Assembly (NCBI GenBank): GCA_013817245.1
Contig: JACDDA010000002.1
Coordinates: forward strand, 156,252-220,251
Source: Gammaproteobacteria bacterium
Lineage (GTDB): Bacteria > Pseudomonadota > Gammaproteobacteria > HTCC5015
Reading direction: 5' to 3'
DNA length: 64,000 bases
Part shown: one piece after another, positions 9,323 through 18,451 of the stretch
Position numbering within the stretch: the first letter of the stretch is position 1
Layout of the letters: each line of letters starts with the position of its first letter
Notes under the pieces: generated by a model
Seen by the model: only the letters and a program-made list of their open reading frames with translations
The model's database searches: none
What the model was told of the DNA's origin: nothing
Translations under genes and position numbers: made by a program

Positions 9323-10015
9323 TTATTGCCAATTCCCCAACGCCTCTTTAGCAGTGTCATTGGCTGGCCGCGCTAATAAACCGCTATAACTCATACGTAA
9401 TTCATACACGGCTTTATCCGCCATCGGCACATACGTCGCGCTACCATACTGCGTATCAATCCACGGTAACCATTTACTAAAGCGTACTAACAACGGCGCG
9501 ATTTCGATACCGCCTACTTCTCTTAGATCATAGACCGAACGGGTTTTGCTATTTTCATCCATCACATCACGATATCGACCACTTAATCGTTCGAGGCGAT
9601 ACAGCGGCGTCCAACCCAGTGCTGCGGTCAAGCGCGGGTCCCATTTAATAACACGCGCATCTATTTGCCATTCATCACCATAAACCACCCAATGTTTATC
9701 CGTTTCTGTTGCGTCTTTGCCAGTGAGAGGATCTACGGAATTTGCGGGTATAAATTTCAAAGCATAGGTTTGTGATTCGACGAATTCAGTTTCTAATGTG
9801 CCGATGACGGTTTCGCTAGTGAGATTTTTATAGGTATACAAATTAGCCGTCAGCGCCAATAAACCACCACCGACGCCCATAAAGGCAGCAGTGAGCAATA
9901 GATTAAGAAAAGAGTGACCGAAGCGGCGGTAATAAACACTGCGCAAGCATTGAAATAAGGTCAGGATGCTCATCAATATCAATAACACAGCGATGGCGAG
10001 GATATGATTAAACAT
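9323..10015 (-). CDS. membrane-anchored protein of unknown function
   Basis: A 230-aa protein with two N-terminal transmembrane helices (about residues 3-22 and 38-60) and a C-terminal extracytoplasmic domain of roughly 165 residues. The domain contains KHWVVYGDEWQIDARVIKW, WTPLYRLERLSGRYRD and a tail ELRMSYSGLLARPAN. Proteins with this layout occur in gammaproteobacteria under the name cation/multidrug efflux pump-like, but two helices cannot form such a pump and no transport motif is visible. It is convergent with the gene at 9053 and divergent from lptM. Function unassigned. Confidence 0.7.
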   Translation of the reverse strand: MFNHILAIAVLLILMSILTLFQCLRSVYYRRFGHSFLNLLLTAAFMGVGGGLLALTANLYTYKNLTSETVIGTLETEFVESQTYALKFIPANSVDPLTGKDATETDKHWVVYGDEWQIDARVIKWDPRLTAALGWTPLYRLERLSGRYRDVMDENSKTRSVYDLREVGGIEIAPLLVRFSKWLPWIDTQYGSATYVPMADKAVYELRMSYSGLLARPANDTAKEALGNWQ

Positions 10016-10096
10016 GTGTTATTTTCCTGTTGAATTCCCTAGGCCTAAGCGCCCCGGTATACTGCCCGTTTTCCAACCCACACTCACGGTATACAC

Positions 10097-10255
10097 ATGA
10101 GCATTAATGGATATGGATGGATTTTATGGTGTGTGATTATGAGTAATCTCGCCGCGTGTGGCAATAAAGGTCCTTTATATTTACCGAAGGATGAAGCCGC
10201 GGTAATCACGCCTGGTCAAGCCACTGACGCAGTAGCAATTCCACCGATTAAATAA
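10097..10255 (+). CDS. lptM: LptM (YifL-type) small lipoprotein
   Basis: A 52-aa lipoprotein. A hydrophobic signal (WILWCVIMSNLAA) ends in the lipobox LAAC, with Cys21 as the lipidated residue, followed directly by the family hallmark GNKGPLYLP. In E. coli LptM (formerly YifL) binds the LptD/LptE LPS translocon and assists LptD oxidative maturation in the outer membrane. Its place just upstream of lysA-dapF-DUF484-xerC matches the classical order (yifL-dapF-yigA-xerC). The gene is short enough to be missed by length-limited gene finding. Start is the ATG at 10097; it ends 15 bases before lysA. Confidence 0.92.
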   Translation: MSINGYGWILWCVIMSNLAACGNKGPLYLPKDEAAVITPGQATDAVAIPPIK

Positions 10256-10270
10256 GTAGGCATAGGCACT

Positions 10271-11524
10271 ATGGATTTCTTTAATTTTAAAAACGGCGCA
10301 TTGCATGCGGAAAACGTTTCCTTGGAAACAATTGCTCAGCAACACGGCACGCCGTGTTACGTGTATTCGCGCGCCACATTAGAACGACATTGGCACGCCT
10401 TTGATGTGGCGTTTGGTAAAACGCCGCATTTAATTTGTTACGCCGTGAAAGCCAATTCGAATTTAGCCGTGTTGAATTTATTTGCGCGCTTAGGTTCGGG
10501 TTTCGACATCGTGTCTATTGGCGAATTAGAGCGCGTCTTAGCTGCAGGCGGCGTGCCTGAAAAAATAGTTTTTTCCGGTGTAGGCAAACAAGCGCATGAA
10601 ATTCAGCGTGCTTTAGAGATTGGCATTAAATGTTTTAATGTCGAATCCGAAGCGGAGCTTGCGCAAATTCAGCTCATAGCTGCGCGGTTAAATAAACAAG
10701 CGCCGATTTCGATTCGTGTGAATCCGGATGTTGATGCGCAAACGCATCCGTATATTTCTACCGGTTTAAAAGAAAATAAATTCGGCATAGACATTAACGA
10801 AGCCGCACGTGTTTATCGTGATGCGCAAAAAATGCCGAATATTCGGATTGAAGGCGTGGATTGTCATATTGGTTCACAGCTCACGCGCATTGCACCGTAT
10901 ATGGATGCACTGGATCGTGTGTTGAGCTTGGTAGCAAATTTAAAAACAGCGGGCATTCATTTAACGCATTTAGATATTGGTGGTGGTTTAGGCATTCGTT
11001 ATGACAATGAAACGCCGCCGTTGCCGCGCGAATTAATTGAAGCGGTGTTAGAAAAAGTGGCCGGTTTAGATATGCAAATTTTAATGGAACCCGGCCGCGC
11101 CATTGTCGGTAATGCGGGTGTGTTATTAACGCGCGTTGAATATTTAAAACACAATCAAGAAAAACATTTTGCCATTGTTGATGCGGCGATGAATGATTTA
11201 GTGAGACCAACACTGTATGACGCATGGCAAGACATTGTGCCGGTGCAATTAAATAGTGATAGCCCTGCGCATACGTATGATGTTGTGGGTCCTATTTGTG
11301 AAACCGGTGATTTTTTGGGTAAAGAACGTCTGTTGTCGATTAAAGCCGGCGATCTATTAGCGATTCGCTCGGCGGGCGCGTATGGTTTTGCGATGAGCTC
11401 TAACTACAATTCAAGACCCCGCGCCGCAGAAATTATGGTGGATGATGAAACCTTGCATGTTGTGCGCGCGCGCGAAACCATTGCTGAATTATTTGCGCAT
11501 GAACATATATTGCCGGAGGCGTGA
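10271..11524 (+). CDS. lysA: diaminopimelate decarboxylase
   Basis: A 417-aa fold-type III PLP enzyme that converts meso-diaminopimelate to L-lysine. Seen: YAVKANSN with the PLP Lys60, [30 protein letters not shown] (glycine-rich phosphate-binding loop), [13 protein letters not shown], and the late catalytic [11 protein letters not shown] with [10 protein letters not shown]. The length is typical. Its stop TGA shares its A with the dapF ATG. It is the first enzyme gene of a lysine/cell-wall operon; dapF supplies its substrate. Confidence 0.97.
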   Translation: MDFFNFKNGALHAENVSLETIAQQHGTPCYVYSRATLERHWHAFDVAFGKTPHLICYAVKANSNLAVLNLFARLGSGFDIVSIGELERVLAAGGVPEKIVFSGVGKQAHEIQRALEIGIKCFNVESEAELAQIQLIAARLNKQAPISIRVNPDVDAQTHPYISTGLKENKFGIDINEAARVYRDAQKMPNIRIEGVDCHIGSQLTRIAPYMDALDRVLSLVANLKTAGIHLTHLDIGGGLGIRYDNETPPLPRELIEAVLEKVAGLDMQILMEPGRAIVGNAGVLLTRVEYLKHNQEKHFAIVDAAMNDLVRPTLYDAWQDIVPVQLNSDSPAHTYDVVGPICETGDFLGKERLLSIKAGDLLAIRSAGAYGFAMSSNYNSRPRAAEIMVDDETLHVVRARETIAELFAHEHILPEA

Positions 11525-12360
11525 TGTTACGTTTCGCTAAAATGCACGGTTTAGGGAATGACTTCGTCGTATTCGACGGCGTCACTCAAAACCTGCAACT
11601 GACGAGCGAACAATTACGTTTTATCGCCGATAGACGTTTTGGTATTGGTTGCGATCAAATTTTATTAGTCGAAAAAGCCGAACAAGCTGGCGCGGATTTT
11701 AAATATCGCATTTTTAATGCAGACGGCGGCGAAGTTGAACAATGCGGCAATGGCGTGCGTTGTTTTTATCGTTTTGTACGCGCTCAAGGTTTAACGAAAA
11801 AATCCGAAGTGATTGTCGACACGGAGAGCGGACGTTTAGTGCTCAGCGGAGAGCCTAATGGTTGGGTGAAAGTGAATATGGGCGTGCCGCGTTTAGAACC
11901 GCAAGAAATCCCTTTCCAAGCTGAAAAACGCGCAACCCGTTATGAATTAATGGTGGCCGATAAATTATTAACCATCGGCGCAGTGTCGATGGGCAATCCA
12001 CATGCAGTGTCGCAAGTGGAAAATGTAAATAGCGCGCCGGTTAAAGAATTAGGTGCATTAATCGAACAACACGCGCGTTTTCCAAAACGTGTTAATGCGG
12101 GTTTTATGGAAGTCGTGGATGCTACGCATATACGCTTGCGGGTATTTGAGCGCGGTGTGGGTGAAACCTTAGCGTGTGGCACCGGTGCTTGCGCCGCCGT
12201 CGTGGTTGGACAGTTACAAGGTTTGCTGAAACCACAAGTAACCGTATCACTTCCTGGCGGAGACCTTATAATCAACTGGCAAGGTGAAGGTCATCCCGTG
12301 TGGATGACGGGCCCCGCCGAACATGTGTTCGATGGCAGCATTGACCTAAAGGCAACCTGA
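11524..12360 (+). CDS. dapF: diaminopimelate epimerase
   Basis: A 278-aa cofactor-independent epimerase interconverting LL- and meso-diaminopimelate. The two catalytic cysteines lie in the paired motifs [15 protein letters not shown]-like (QCGNGVRC) and [26 protein letters not shown] is the N-terminal signature. The ATG at 11524 is chosen over the GTG at 11521 because GGAGG at 11515-11519 is correctly spaced for it. It overlaps lysA by one base and the next gene by one base (TGATG junctions), so translation of the operon is likely coupled. Confidence 0.97.
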   Translation: MLRFAKMHGLGNDFVVFDGVTQNLQLTSEQLRFIADRRFGIGCDQILLVEKAEQAGADFKYRIFNADGGEVEQCGNGVRCFYRFVRAQGLTKKSEVIVDTESGRLVLSGEPNGWVKVNMGVPRLEPQEIPFQAEKRATRYELMVADKLLTIGAVSMGNPHAVSQVENVNSAPVKELGALIEQHARFPKRVNAGFMEVVDATHIRLRVFERGVGETLACGTGACAAVVVGQLQGLLKPQVTVSLPGGDLIINWQGEGHPVWMTGPAEHVFDGSIDLKAT

Positions 12361-13076
12361 TGAAAACGCACACAACTGAAAACGATAATGCGGTGCTTGC
12401 CGCTACGCAAATAGCCGAAAGTAATTTAAGCGCCGAACAAGTAGCCGAATATTTATTTAACCATCCTGATTATTTTGCGGAACATACGGATGTGTTAGCG
12501 AAATTAGTTTTACCGCACCCCGGCGCTGGCACCGCAGTTTCCTTAATGGAACGCCAAGCGGCCGTGTTGCGCACTAAAAACCAAGAATTAGAAGCCAAGT
12601 TATTAGAACTCGTGCATATCGCGCGTGATAACGAACGTTTGAGTAATCAATTACATAATTTAGCCAGTGAACTATTAGCAACCCAAAGTTTGAGTGACGT
12701 AATTGCGGTCGTGCAAGACAGCCTGCGTGATGCATTTAAAACCGATTTTATTAGTTTGCGTTTATTACCTGCGGTAACGGATGACACAGATTTGTTATTG
12801 TCCGCACACGCACAATCTATTTTGTTTTCAGAAGTATTGCGCAGCGGCAAACCTATTTGTGGACGCTTGAACGACGCGCAGATTAATTATTTATTTAGCG
12901 GTCATACAGATGAAGTGGCGTCTGCTGCTTTAGTACCTTTAAAAGCAGTGACTTTATTAGGCGTATTAGTGTTGGCTAGTCGTGATCCACAACGGTTTCA
13001 TCCTGGCATGGGCCATTTGTTTTTATCGCATCTGGGTGATTTGATTAGCAGCGCAATAACAACGTATCAAAAATAA
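12360..13076 (+). CDS. DUF484 family protein (YigA-like, GAF-type)
   Basis: A 238-aa cytosolic protein. The N-terminal helix region (LSAEQVAEYLFNHPDYFAEHTDVLAKLVLPHP) is the DUF484 signature. It is followed by SLMERQAAVLRTKNQELEAKLLELVHIARDNERL (a coiled coil) and a GAF-like domain (about 95-235) ending GMGHLFLSHLGDLISSAI. The family always sits between dapF and xerC in gammaproteobacteria; its biochemical role is unknown. It overlaps dapF by one base and is followed by xerC after 10 bases. Confidence 0.9.
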   Translation: MKTHTTENDNAVLAATQIAESNLSAEQVAEYLFNHPDYFAEHTDVLAKLVLPHPGAGTAVSLMERQAAVLRTKNQELEAKLLELVHIARDNERLSNQLHNLASELLATQSLSDVIAVVQDSLRDAFKTDFISLRLLPAVTDDTDLLLSAHAQSILFSEVLRSGKPICGRLNDAQINYLFSGHTDEVASAALVPLKAVTLLGVLVLASRDPQRFHPGMGHLFLSHLGDLISSAITTYQK

Positions 13077-13086
13077 CTCACTTAAT

Positions 13087-14007
13087 ATGGCGGACAATAG
13101 TCCAAGTGTTTTGCAGCAAGCCGTATTAAAATTTATCGACTATCTTCGTATTGAGCGACGTTACTCGCCGCACACCATCAGTAATTATCAGCGCGACCTT
13201 ATTCATTTCACCGACTATATAAATCAATTGCCGCGCGCACAGTGGTGCGATATCACGCATCATGATGTGCGCAGTTACGCAGCGCGTTGTCATCGCCAAG
13301 GGTTAAATGGCAGCTCCATCGCGCGACATCTATCAACCGTGCGTGGTTTCTATAAATTTTTATTGCGCGAAGGTTTAGCAAAACACAACCCGGCCGTTGA
13401 TATTCTTGCGCCGAAGTCCGCCAAAAAATTACCCAATGTTTTAGATGTCGATCAAATTCATCAGCTGCTCGATCACAAACCTGACAACGCCGCCGACATT
13501 CGCGATTGGGCAATGTTGGAATTAATGTATTCCGGTGGTTTGCGTTTAAGCGAATTAACCCAACTCGACATTCACGATATTGACTTAACTGCCGGAGAAG
13601 TACGCGTGCAAGGCAAAGGCTCTAAAGAGCGCGATGCCATTGTTGGCGCAAAAGCCGTTACCGCCATTAAATTATGGTTACAACAACGCCAACAATGGCA
13701 AACAGCCGACACCGGCGCTGCGCTGTTTATTAACCAACGCGGTAAACGCATCAGCGCGCGCGGCGTACAACAACGTTTTGATCAATGGGCGATAAAACAC
13801 GGCTTAGATAGAAACCTACATCCGCACATGCTGCGCCATTCATTTGCAACGCACATGCTGGAATCATCGAGCAATTTACGCGCAGTGCAAGAATTACTCG
13901 GCCATGCCGATATCAGCACCACACAAATTTATACACATTTAGATTTTCAGCATCTTGCTAAAGTGTATGATGCAGCGCATCCACGTGCGAAAAAGAAAGA
14001 TAGCTAA
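13087..14007 (+). CDS. xerC: tyrosine recombinase XerC
   Basis: A 306-aa site-specific tyrosine recombinase; with XerD it resolves chromosome dimers at dif. The N-terminal SAM-like core-binding domain (about 10-95, YLRIERRYSPHTISNYQRDL) precedes the catalytic domain. Visible catalytic residues: Arg in SGGLRLSELTQL, Lys in GKGSKERDAI, His-x-x-Arg in HPHMLRHSFATHML, His in LLGHADIST and the nucleophile Tyr in TQIYTHLDF. Synteny (dapF-DUF484-xerC) favours XerC over XerD or a phage integrase. The usual downstream yigB phosphatase gene is absent here. Confidence 0.95.
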   Translation: MADNSPSVLQQAVLKFIDYLRIERRYSPHTISNYQRDLIHFTDYINQLPRAQWCDITHHDVRSYAARCHRQGLNGSSIARHLSTVRGFYKFLLREGLAKHNPAVDILAPKSAKKLPNVLDVDQIHQLLDHKPDNAADIRDWAMLELMYSGGLRLSELTQLDIHDIDLTAGEVRVQGKGSKERDAIVGAKAVTAIKLWLQQRQQWQTADTGAALFINQRGKRISARGVQQRFDQWAIKHGLDRNLHPHMLRHSFATHMLESSSNLRAVQELLGHADISTTQIYTHLDFQHLAKVYDAAHPRAKKKDS

Positions 14008-14027
14008 CACAGTTGGCTATTTTTCTT
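14000..14027 (+). terminator. intrinsic terminator of the lysA-xerC operon
   Basis: A stem ATAGC ... GCTAT (14000-14004 with 14016-14020), extended by an AA/TT pair, is followed by TTTTCTT. It overlaps the xerC stop codon, a compact arrangement. The downstream gene is convergent. Confidence 0.6.
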
Positions 14028-14053
14028 AAATTGCTGTCTGAAGAAATTATAAT

Positions 14054-14578
14054 TTACTTAGTTTGTTGACGTTTAAAATTAAGCGTTGTCGTTGGAGTCG
14101 CTTTGCCATTAACATAGTTCGTCCATTCTTGTACCAGCGTATTCGAGTCTTTTAATGTGAGTTTAAGCGCATGCATATGCATCTCATTTTTTGATTGCAA
14201 ACCCATCTCATCGACTATTTCAAAACTTAAACTATTAGCGGTGGCTTGTTTAAGTTTCATGTACGGTTGATTACCCATCGAGCAATAATGCGTTAATGCC
14301 ATGGAATTACCGCTTTGATGATACATGGTGGTCATTTCGTGTGAGGTATCGGGCGCTAAGGTTTCGATAACGGCCGTGCCGCCTGATGTGGGTTTATAAG
14401 TGACACGTGTTAGTTCTGCTTTATCACTTCCCATCTTGTTCAGTCCTTCCCAACTACCGGTCAAGCTTGTCATGAAATTTAATTCTTGTGATGCTGGAGG
14501 TGCGGCATGATGTTCTTTAGCAAATACAAACTGAGAGCCTATTAAAGCAGCGGAAATTAAGATAATTTTTATGTTCAT
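14054..14578 (-). CDS. secreted protein, lipocalin-like fold likely
   Basis: A 174-aa protein with a Sec signal peptide (MNIKIILISAALIGSQFVFA, predicted cleavage after Ala20). The mature part begins with MTSLTGSWEGLNKMG, resembling the FxxLxGxWxG opening of DUF1579/lipocalin-type domains. It continues with YHQSGNSMALTHYCSMGNQPYMKL and ends LVQEWTNYVNGKATPTTTLNFKR. This is consistent with an export-bound small beta-barrel domain, ligand unknown. It is third in a minus-strand run after an ArsR regulator and an SRPBCC protein, 22 bases from the latter, so is probably co-regulated by the ArsR repressor. Confidence 0.7.
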   Translation of the reverse strand: MNIKIILISAALIGSQFVFAKEHHAAPPASQELNFMTSLTGSWEGLNKMGSDKAELTRVTYKPTSGGTAVIETLAPDTSHEMTTMYHQSGNSMALTHYCSMGNQPYMKLKQATANSLSFEIVDEMGLQSKNEMHMHALKLTLKDSNTLVQEWTNYVNGKATPTTTLNFKRQQTK

Positions 14579-14600
14579 ATAAAATACTCCTTGGATTTAA

Positions 14601-15065
14601 TTAAAGTGTTGCAATATAGTGATTGAGCTTGTCTAAACAGCCATGCCAACCAGCATTATGTTGTTCTGCGCTTTCAACAGTAATAAAGCGTTCATGAGTT
14701 AAAATAACATTCGTGCCATTATTGAGATCTTTAAATTCGATAGTGACTAATGTTTCAACACGATCTTCACTCTCCGAGCCCCAGGTAAAAACTAATTTTT
14801 CGTTAGGAATAATCTCTTTATAAACCCCCGACAATTTATGTAATTTCTTTTGAGATTCATCTTGTACATTCGTTAAACAACGACCATCCATATGCACCAC
14901 ATAATGTCCACCTACGCGTGGATCACATTCCGCATGCGCTACCGTCATCGCGCCCGGGGCAAACCAATTTTTGATATGCTCAACCGAAGTCCATGCGGCA
15001 AACACTTTTTCGCGTTTTGCTTGAATAAATTGCGTGACTTGAGTTTGGTACGTTTTTGTAGACAT
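14601..15065 (-). CDS. SRPBCC (AHSA1/START-like) domain protein
   Basis: A 154-aa single-domain protein of the activator-of-Hsp90/SRPBCC hydrophobic-ligand-binding superfamily. It has VTQFIQAKREKVFAAWTSVEHIKNWFAPGAMTVAHAECDPRVGGHY near the N-terminus and the closing NAGWHGCLDKLNHYIA helix typical of the group. The stop of the upstream arsR and the start share one base (15065), a strong sign of coupling. ArsR-SRPBCC pairs are a recurrent gammaproteobacterial operon; the ligand is generally unknown. Confidence 0.88.
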   Translation of the reverse strand: MSTKTYQTQVTQFIQAKREKVFAAWTSVEHIKNWFAPGAMTVAHAECDPRVGGHYVVHMDGRCLTNVQDESQKKLHKLSGVYKEIIPNEKLVFTWGSESEDRVETLVTIEFKDLNNGTNVILTHERFITVESAEQHNAGWHGCLDKLNHYIATL

Positions 15066-15397
15066 TAGGGATTATCCTGTTCTAAATAATTTTTCAATGA
15101 ACGTAAATTGTGAGTCCAAAACTGCTGGTAATACGCCATCCATTCTTCCGCGCTTTGCAAAGCGTCCGGATTTAAGCTGATGTAATAAGTACAGCCTTGT
15201 TTTTCTCGGTGCAGCAAACCCGCGCGTTCCAACACTTTTAAATGTTTGGAAATCGCCGCCAACGACATTTTAAAAGGCCGCGCAACCTCACTGATGCTGC
15301 GTTTTTGTTGTGAAATCTCACGCAAAATAGCCCGGCGCGTGGGATCGGCCAGCGCCTGAAATACGAAATCTAAATTGTGCGGAGATAATTCAACCAT
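15065..15397 (-). CDS. ArsR-family winged-helix regulator
   Basis: A 110-aa ArsR/SmtB-fold repressor. It has the family opening LDFVFQALADPTRRAILREI and recognition-helix region MSLAAISKHLKVLERAGLLHREKQG. No Cys/His metal site (for example CxCxxC) is present, so it is probably not metal-sensing. The ATG at 15397 is preferred over a TTG at 15433: related proteins begin close to MVxxS..LDxxFxALADPTRR. That ATG lies inside one of two palindromes that look like its own operator. It heads an operon with the SRPBCC and secreted-protein genes. Confidence 0.85.
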   Translation of the reverse strand: MVELSPHNLDFVFQALADPTRRAILREISQQKRSISEVARPFKMSLAAISKHLKVLERAGLLHREKQGCTYYISLNPDALQSAEEWMAYYQQFWTHNLRSLKNYLEQDNP

Positions 15398-15404
15398 ATG
15401 GTTA
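15391..15404. promoter_or_regulatory. palindromic operator candidate 1 (ArsR autoregulation)
   Basis: CAACCATATGGTTA contains the perfect 12-base palindrome AACCATATGGTT (15392-15403) and covers the probable arsR start codon. A second copy of the same half-sites lies 40 bases upstream of the gene. Paired short palindromes at the start of an ArsR gene are typical self-operators; binding by this protein is inferred. Confidence 0.6.
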
Positions 15405-15430
15405 ACTTTAGGCGAGTCGGTTCTTGAAGT

Positions 15431-15444
15431 CAACCATTTGGTTG
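15431..15444. promoter_or_regulatory. palindromic operator candidate 2 (ArsR autoregulation)
   Basis: CAACCATTTGGTTG has perfect half-sites CAACCA/TGGTTG around a TT centre. It matches operator candidate 1 in 12 of 14 positions, with 40 bases between equivalent positions (about four helical turns), compatible with two dimers bound on one face of the DNA. Confidence 0.6.
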
Positions 15445-15599
15445 AATTGCTTAATGGAAGGGATTTAAAGGCATTTTGATCGTTAAGAGCTGATGCGTTG
15501 CCTTAATGCAACATCTGACTACCATGGATGGCATGAATGCAGATTTTGCAGAAGCAAAAATCTGCTGTCGTCATAAATGTATTTTCTATAAAAGCATTT
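15445..15599. other. gap between the ArsR operon and the repeat cluster
   Basis: AT-rich, non-coding stretch upstream of the ArsR operon. It must contain the arsR promoter on the minus strand. No open frame with a ribosome site and no convincing repeat was seen. Confidence 0.4.
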
Positions 15600-16140
15600 T
15601 ATTAGCCGGTTGCGCACCGGCGGGCGGTTACTTTCTTGTCGCGACAAGAAAGTAACCAAAGAAACGCTCCCCCATGTCTCGCTGCGCGTAAACAAACACG
15701 CGCAGTGCCCTCGTATTGCACGACTTGTAACGGGTCGTCCCGACGCGACGTCCTTGTCGCGGCGGGACTAAAACAAACCTCCTGTTTGTTTTTCCCGACA
15801 AGCCTTGCAACACTTGGCGAGCCATGAGGGGAATGTTCCTTTGTTTAAATTCACGAATGAATAAATATCTTGAGAAGTTAAAAATCTCTTTGTGCTCAAA
15901 CGAAGGGATAATGCCCGTTATGGTGTGCCGAGTGGTGATTAAGGGGTAGCGACACATGAACAGGGATGTTCATGTGAGCCGATCGCAACAGGATGTTGCG
16001 TTGAGGCGGCGCGTCAGCCCTTAAACGCGACGAGGACATGCGTTAATGGAATTCAATTCCATTAACGCACACGGCATACGGGTAAGTATTTTTTGGTGAC
16101 TTTTTGTTACAACAAAAAGTTACTCGCTGTAGTCGCGTAG
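15600..16140. repeat. palindrome-rich intergenic repeat cluster
   Basis: About 540 bases of non-coding DNA holding at least seven inverted repeats: a perfect 32-base palindrome at 15626-15657; 15738-15749 with 15756-15767 (one mismatch); AAAACAAAC/GTTTGTTTT at 15770-15792; CACATGAACA/TGTTCATGTG at 15953-15976; CGCAACA/TGTTGCG at 15984-16000; a 15-base-arm hairpin with one-base loop at 16039-16069; ACTTTTTGTT/AACAAAAAGT at 16099-16120. It is GC-richer than the flanking genes. Open frames in it are low-complexity translations of the repeats. It recalls the repetitive palindromic intergenic elements scattered in gammaproteobacterial genomes; whether it is transcribed is unknown. Confidence 0.7.
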
Positions 16141-16227
16141 CGACGAGCGAAACGCTTCTGCTTTTATAAGTAACGTAGCGTGGGTGAGCAACGCGATACC
16201 CACAGAAATAACTCAAACAATTAAAAT

Positions 16228-16326
16228 GTAGCCCGGATGGAGCGAAGCCGGAATCCGGGAGTATTCTTTAATGCTTATTATTTATCCTCGGCTTACGCCG
16301 AATCAATTCGACTTTATACGGGCTAC
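16228..16326. repeat. GTAGCCCG-ended repeat element
   Basis: A 99-base segment bounded by inverted ends GTAGCCCG (16228-16235) and CGGGCTAC (16319-16326). It contains internal partial repeats (CCGGATGGAGCGAAGCCGG followed by AATCCGGG, and CTCGGCTTACGCCGAATC). Elements beginning TAGCCCGGATGGAGCGAAGC are widespread intergenic repeats in proteobacteria. It ends 7 bases before the stop of the SieB-like gene and could fold into a long hairpin at the 3' end of that transcript. Confidence 0.65.
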
Positions 16327-16332
16327 GTTACT

Positions 16333-16806
16333 TTAATTCCTAGGGTAGTCTGCATAACTATTGAGTAAATGCGGATTTTTTTCAAGATATTCTCGTGCCC
16401 AAGGTTCTAAGTTGAATGCAAAACCCTCAATTATATTGCCCATTACCGTTGGACAATAAGTAATATTTTTTGAGCGTAAGCCCGCCATAACACCATCTTC
16501 TAAACCAATGTATTGGGTATTTTTTTGATCTTTTATATACGGTATAAGGTAATTTTTTTCTTCTGGAGTTAGTGTATGTAGATTTTTCTGCATTTTTTTA
16601 AGGTTTTGATTTTGCTTAAATTGTTGCATTAAAAAATGCAAGCATCGTTCAGCACAAAAAAATAAAGCCGCAAGGAAAGCGAGACCCAAGAATTTTTTGT
16701 ACTCATTTCTGATGTCGTCTATAGCAAGAATTTGTGCATATTCTTCGGATAAAAAAAGAATTAATCCAAGGACTGAAATAATTGCAATTAGAAATGCTAC
16801 GGACAT
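16333..16806 (-). CDS. SieB-like superinfection-exclusion protein
   Basis: A 157-aa protein with two hydrophobic helices (about residues 2-20 and 39-58) separated by the short loop EEYAQILAIDDIRNEYKKF. A linker of charged residues and a C-terminal domain follow: LTPEEKNYLIPYI, then an AGLRSKNITY element and FAFNLEPWAREYLEKNPHLLNSY. This layout matches the SieB (superinfection exclusion B) family, first known from lambdoid prophages, whose members block growth of incoming phage from the inner membrane. The gene is markedly AT-rich, has no clear ribosome site and sits beside repeat elements with no other phage genes, so it is probably laterally acquired. Family assignment is by pattern, not search. 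Confidence 0.68.
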   Translation of the reverse strand: MSVAFLIAIISVLGLILFLSEEYAQILAIDDIRNEYKKFLGLAFLAALFFCAERCLHFLMQQFKQNQNLKKMQKNLHTLTPEEKNYLIPYIKDQKNTQYIGLEDGVMAGLRSKNITYCPTVMGNIIEGFAFNLEPWAREYLEKNPHLLNSYADYPRN

Positions 16807-16956
16807 TTTTTTAAAATAGTTAAAAAATTTTGTTAAATTTCTATCATTGTTTTGAATTCTCTTAAAAGCTATGTCTTATTGTAGAGCTAATTAAAGAAGG
16901 TAGAATAAACCTGCCCCGTTGAAATGCCCACTTCGAAAGCGATATTAACATTTTCC

Positions 16957-18448
<1,492 letters not shown>

Positions 18449-18451
18449 CGC

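Noticed and set aside
15628-15957. 109-aa minus-strand frame in the palindrome cluster
   Set aside because: It is the translation of inverted repeats, lacks a ribosome site and has no protein-like pattern.
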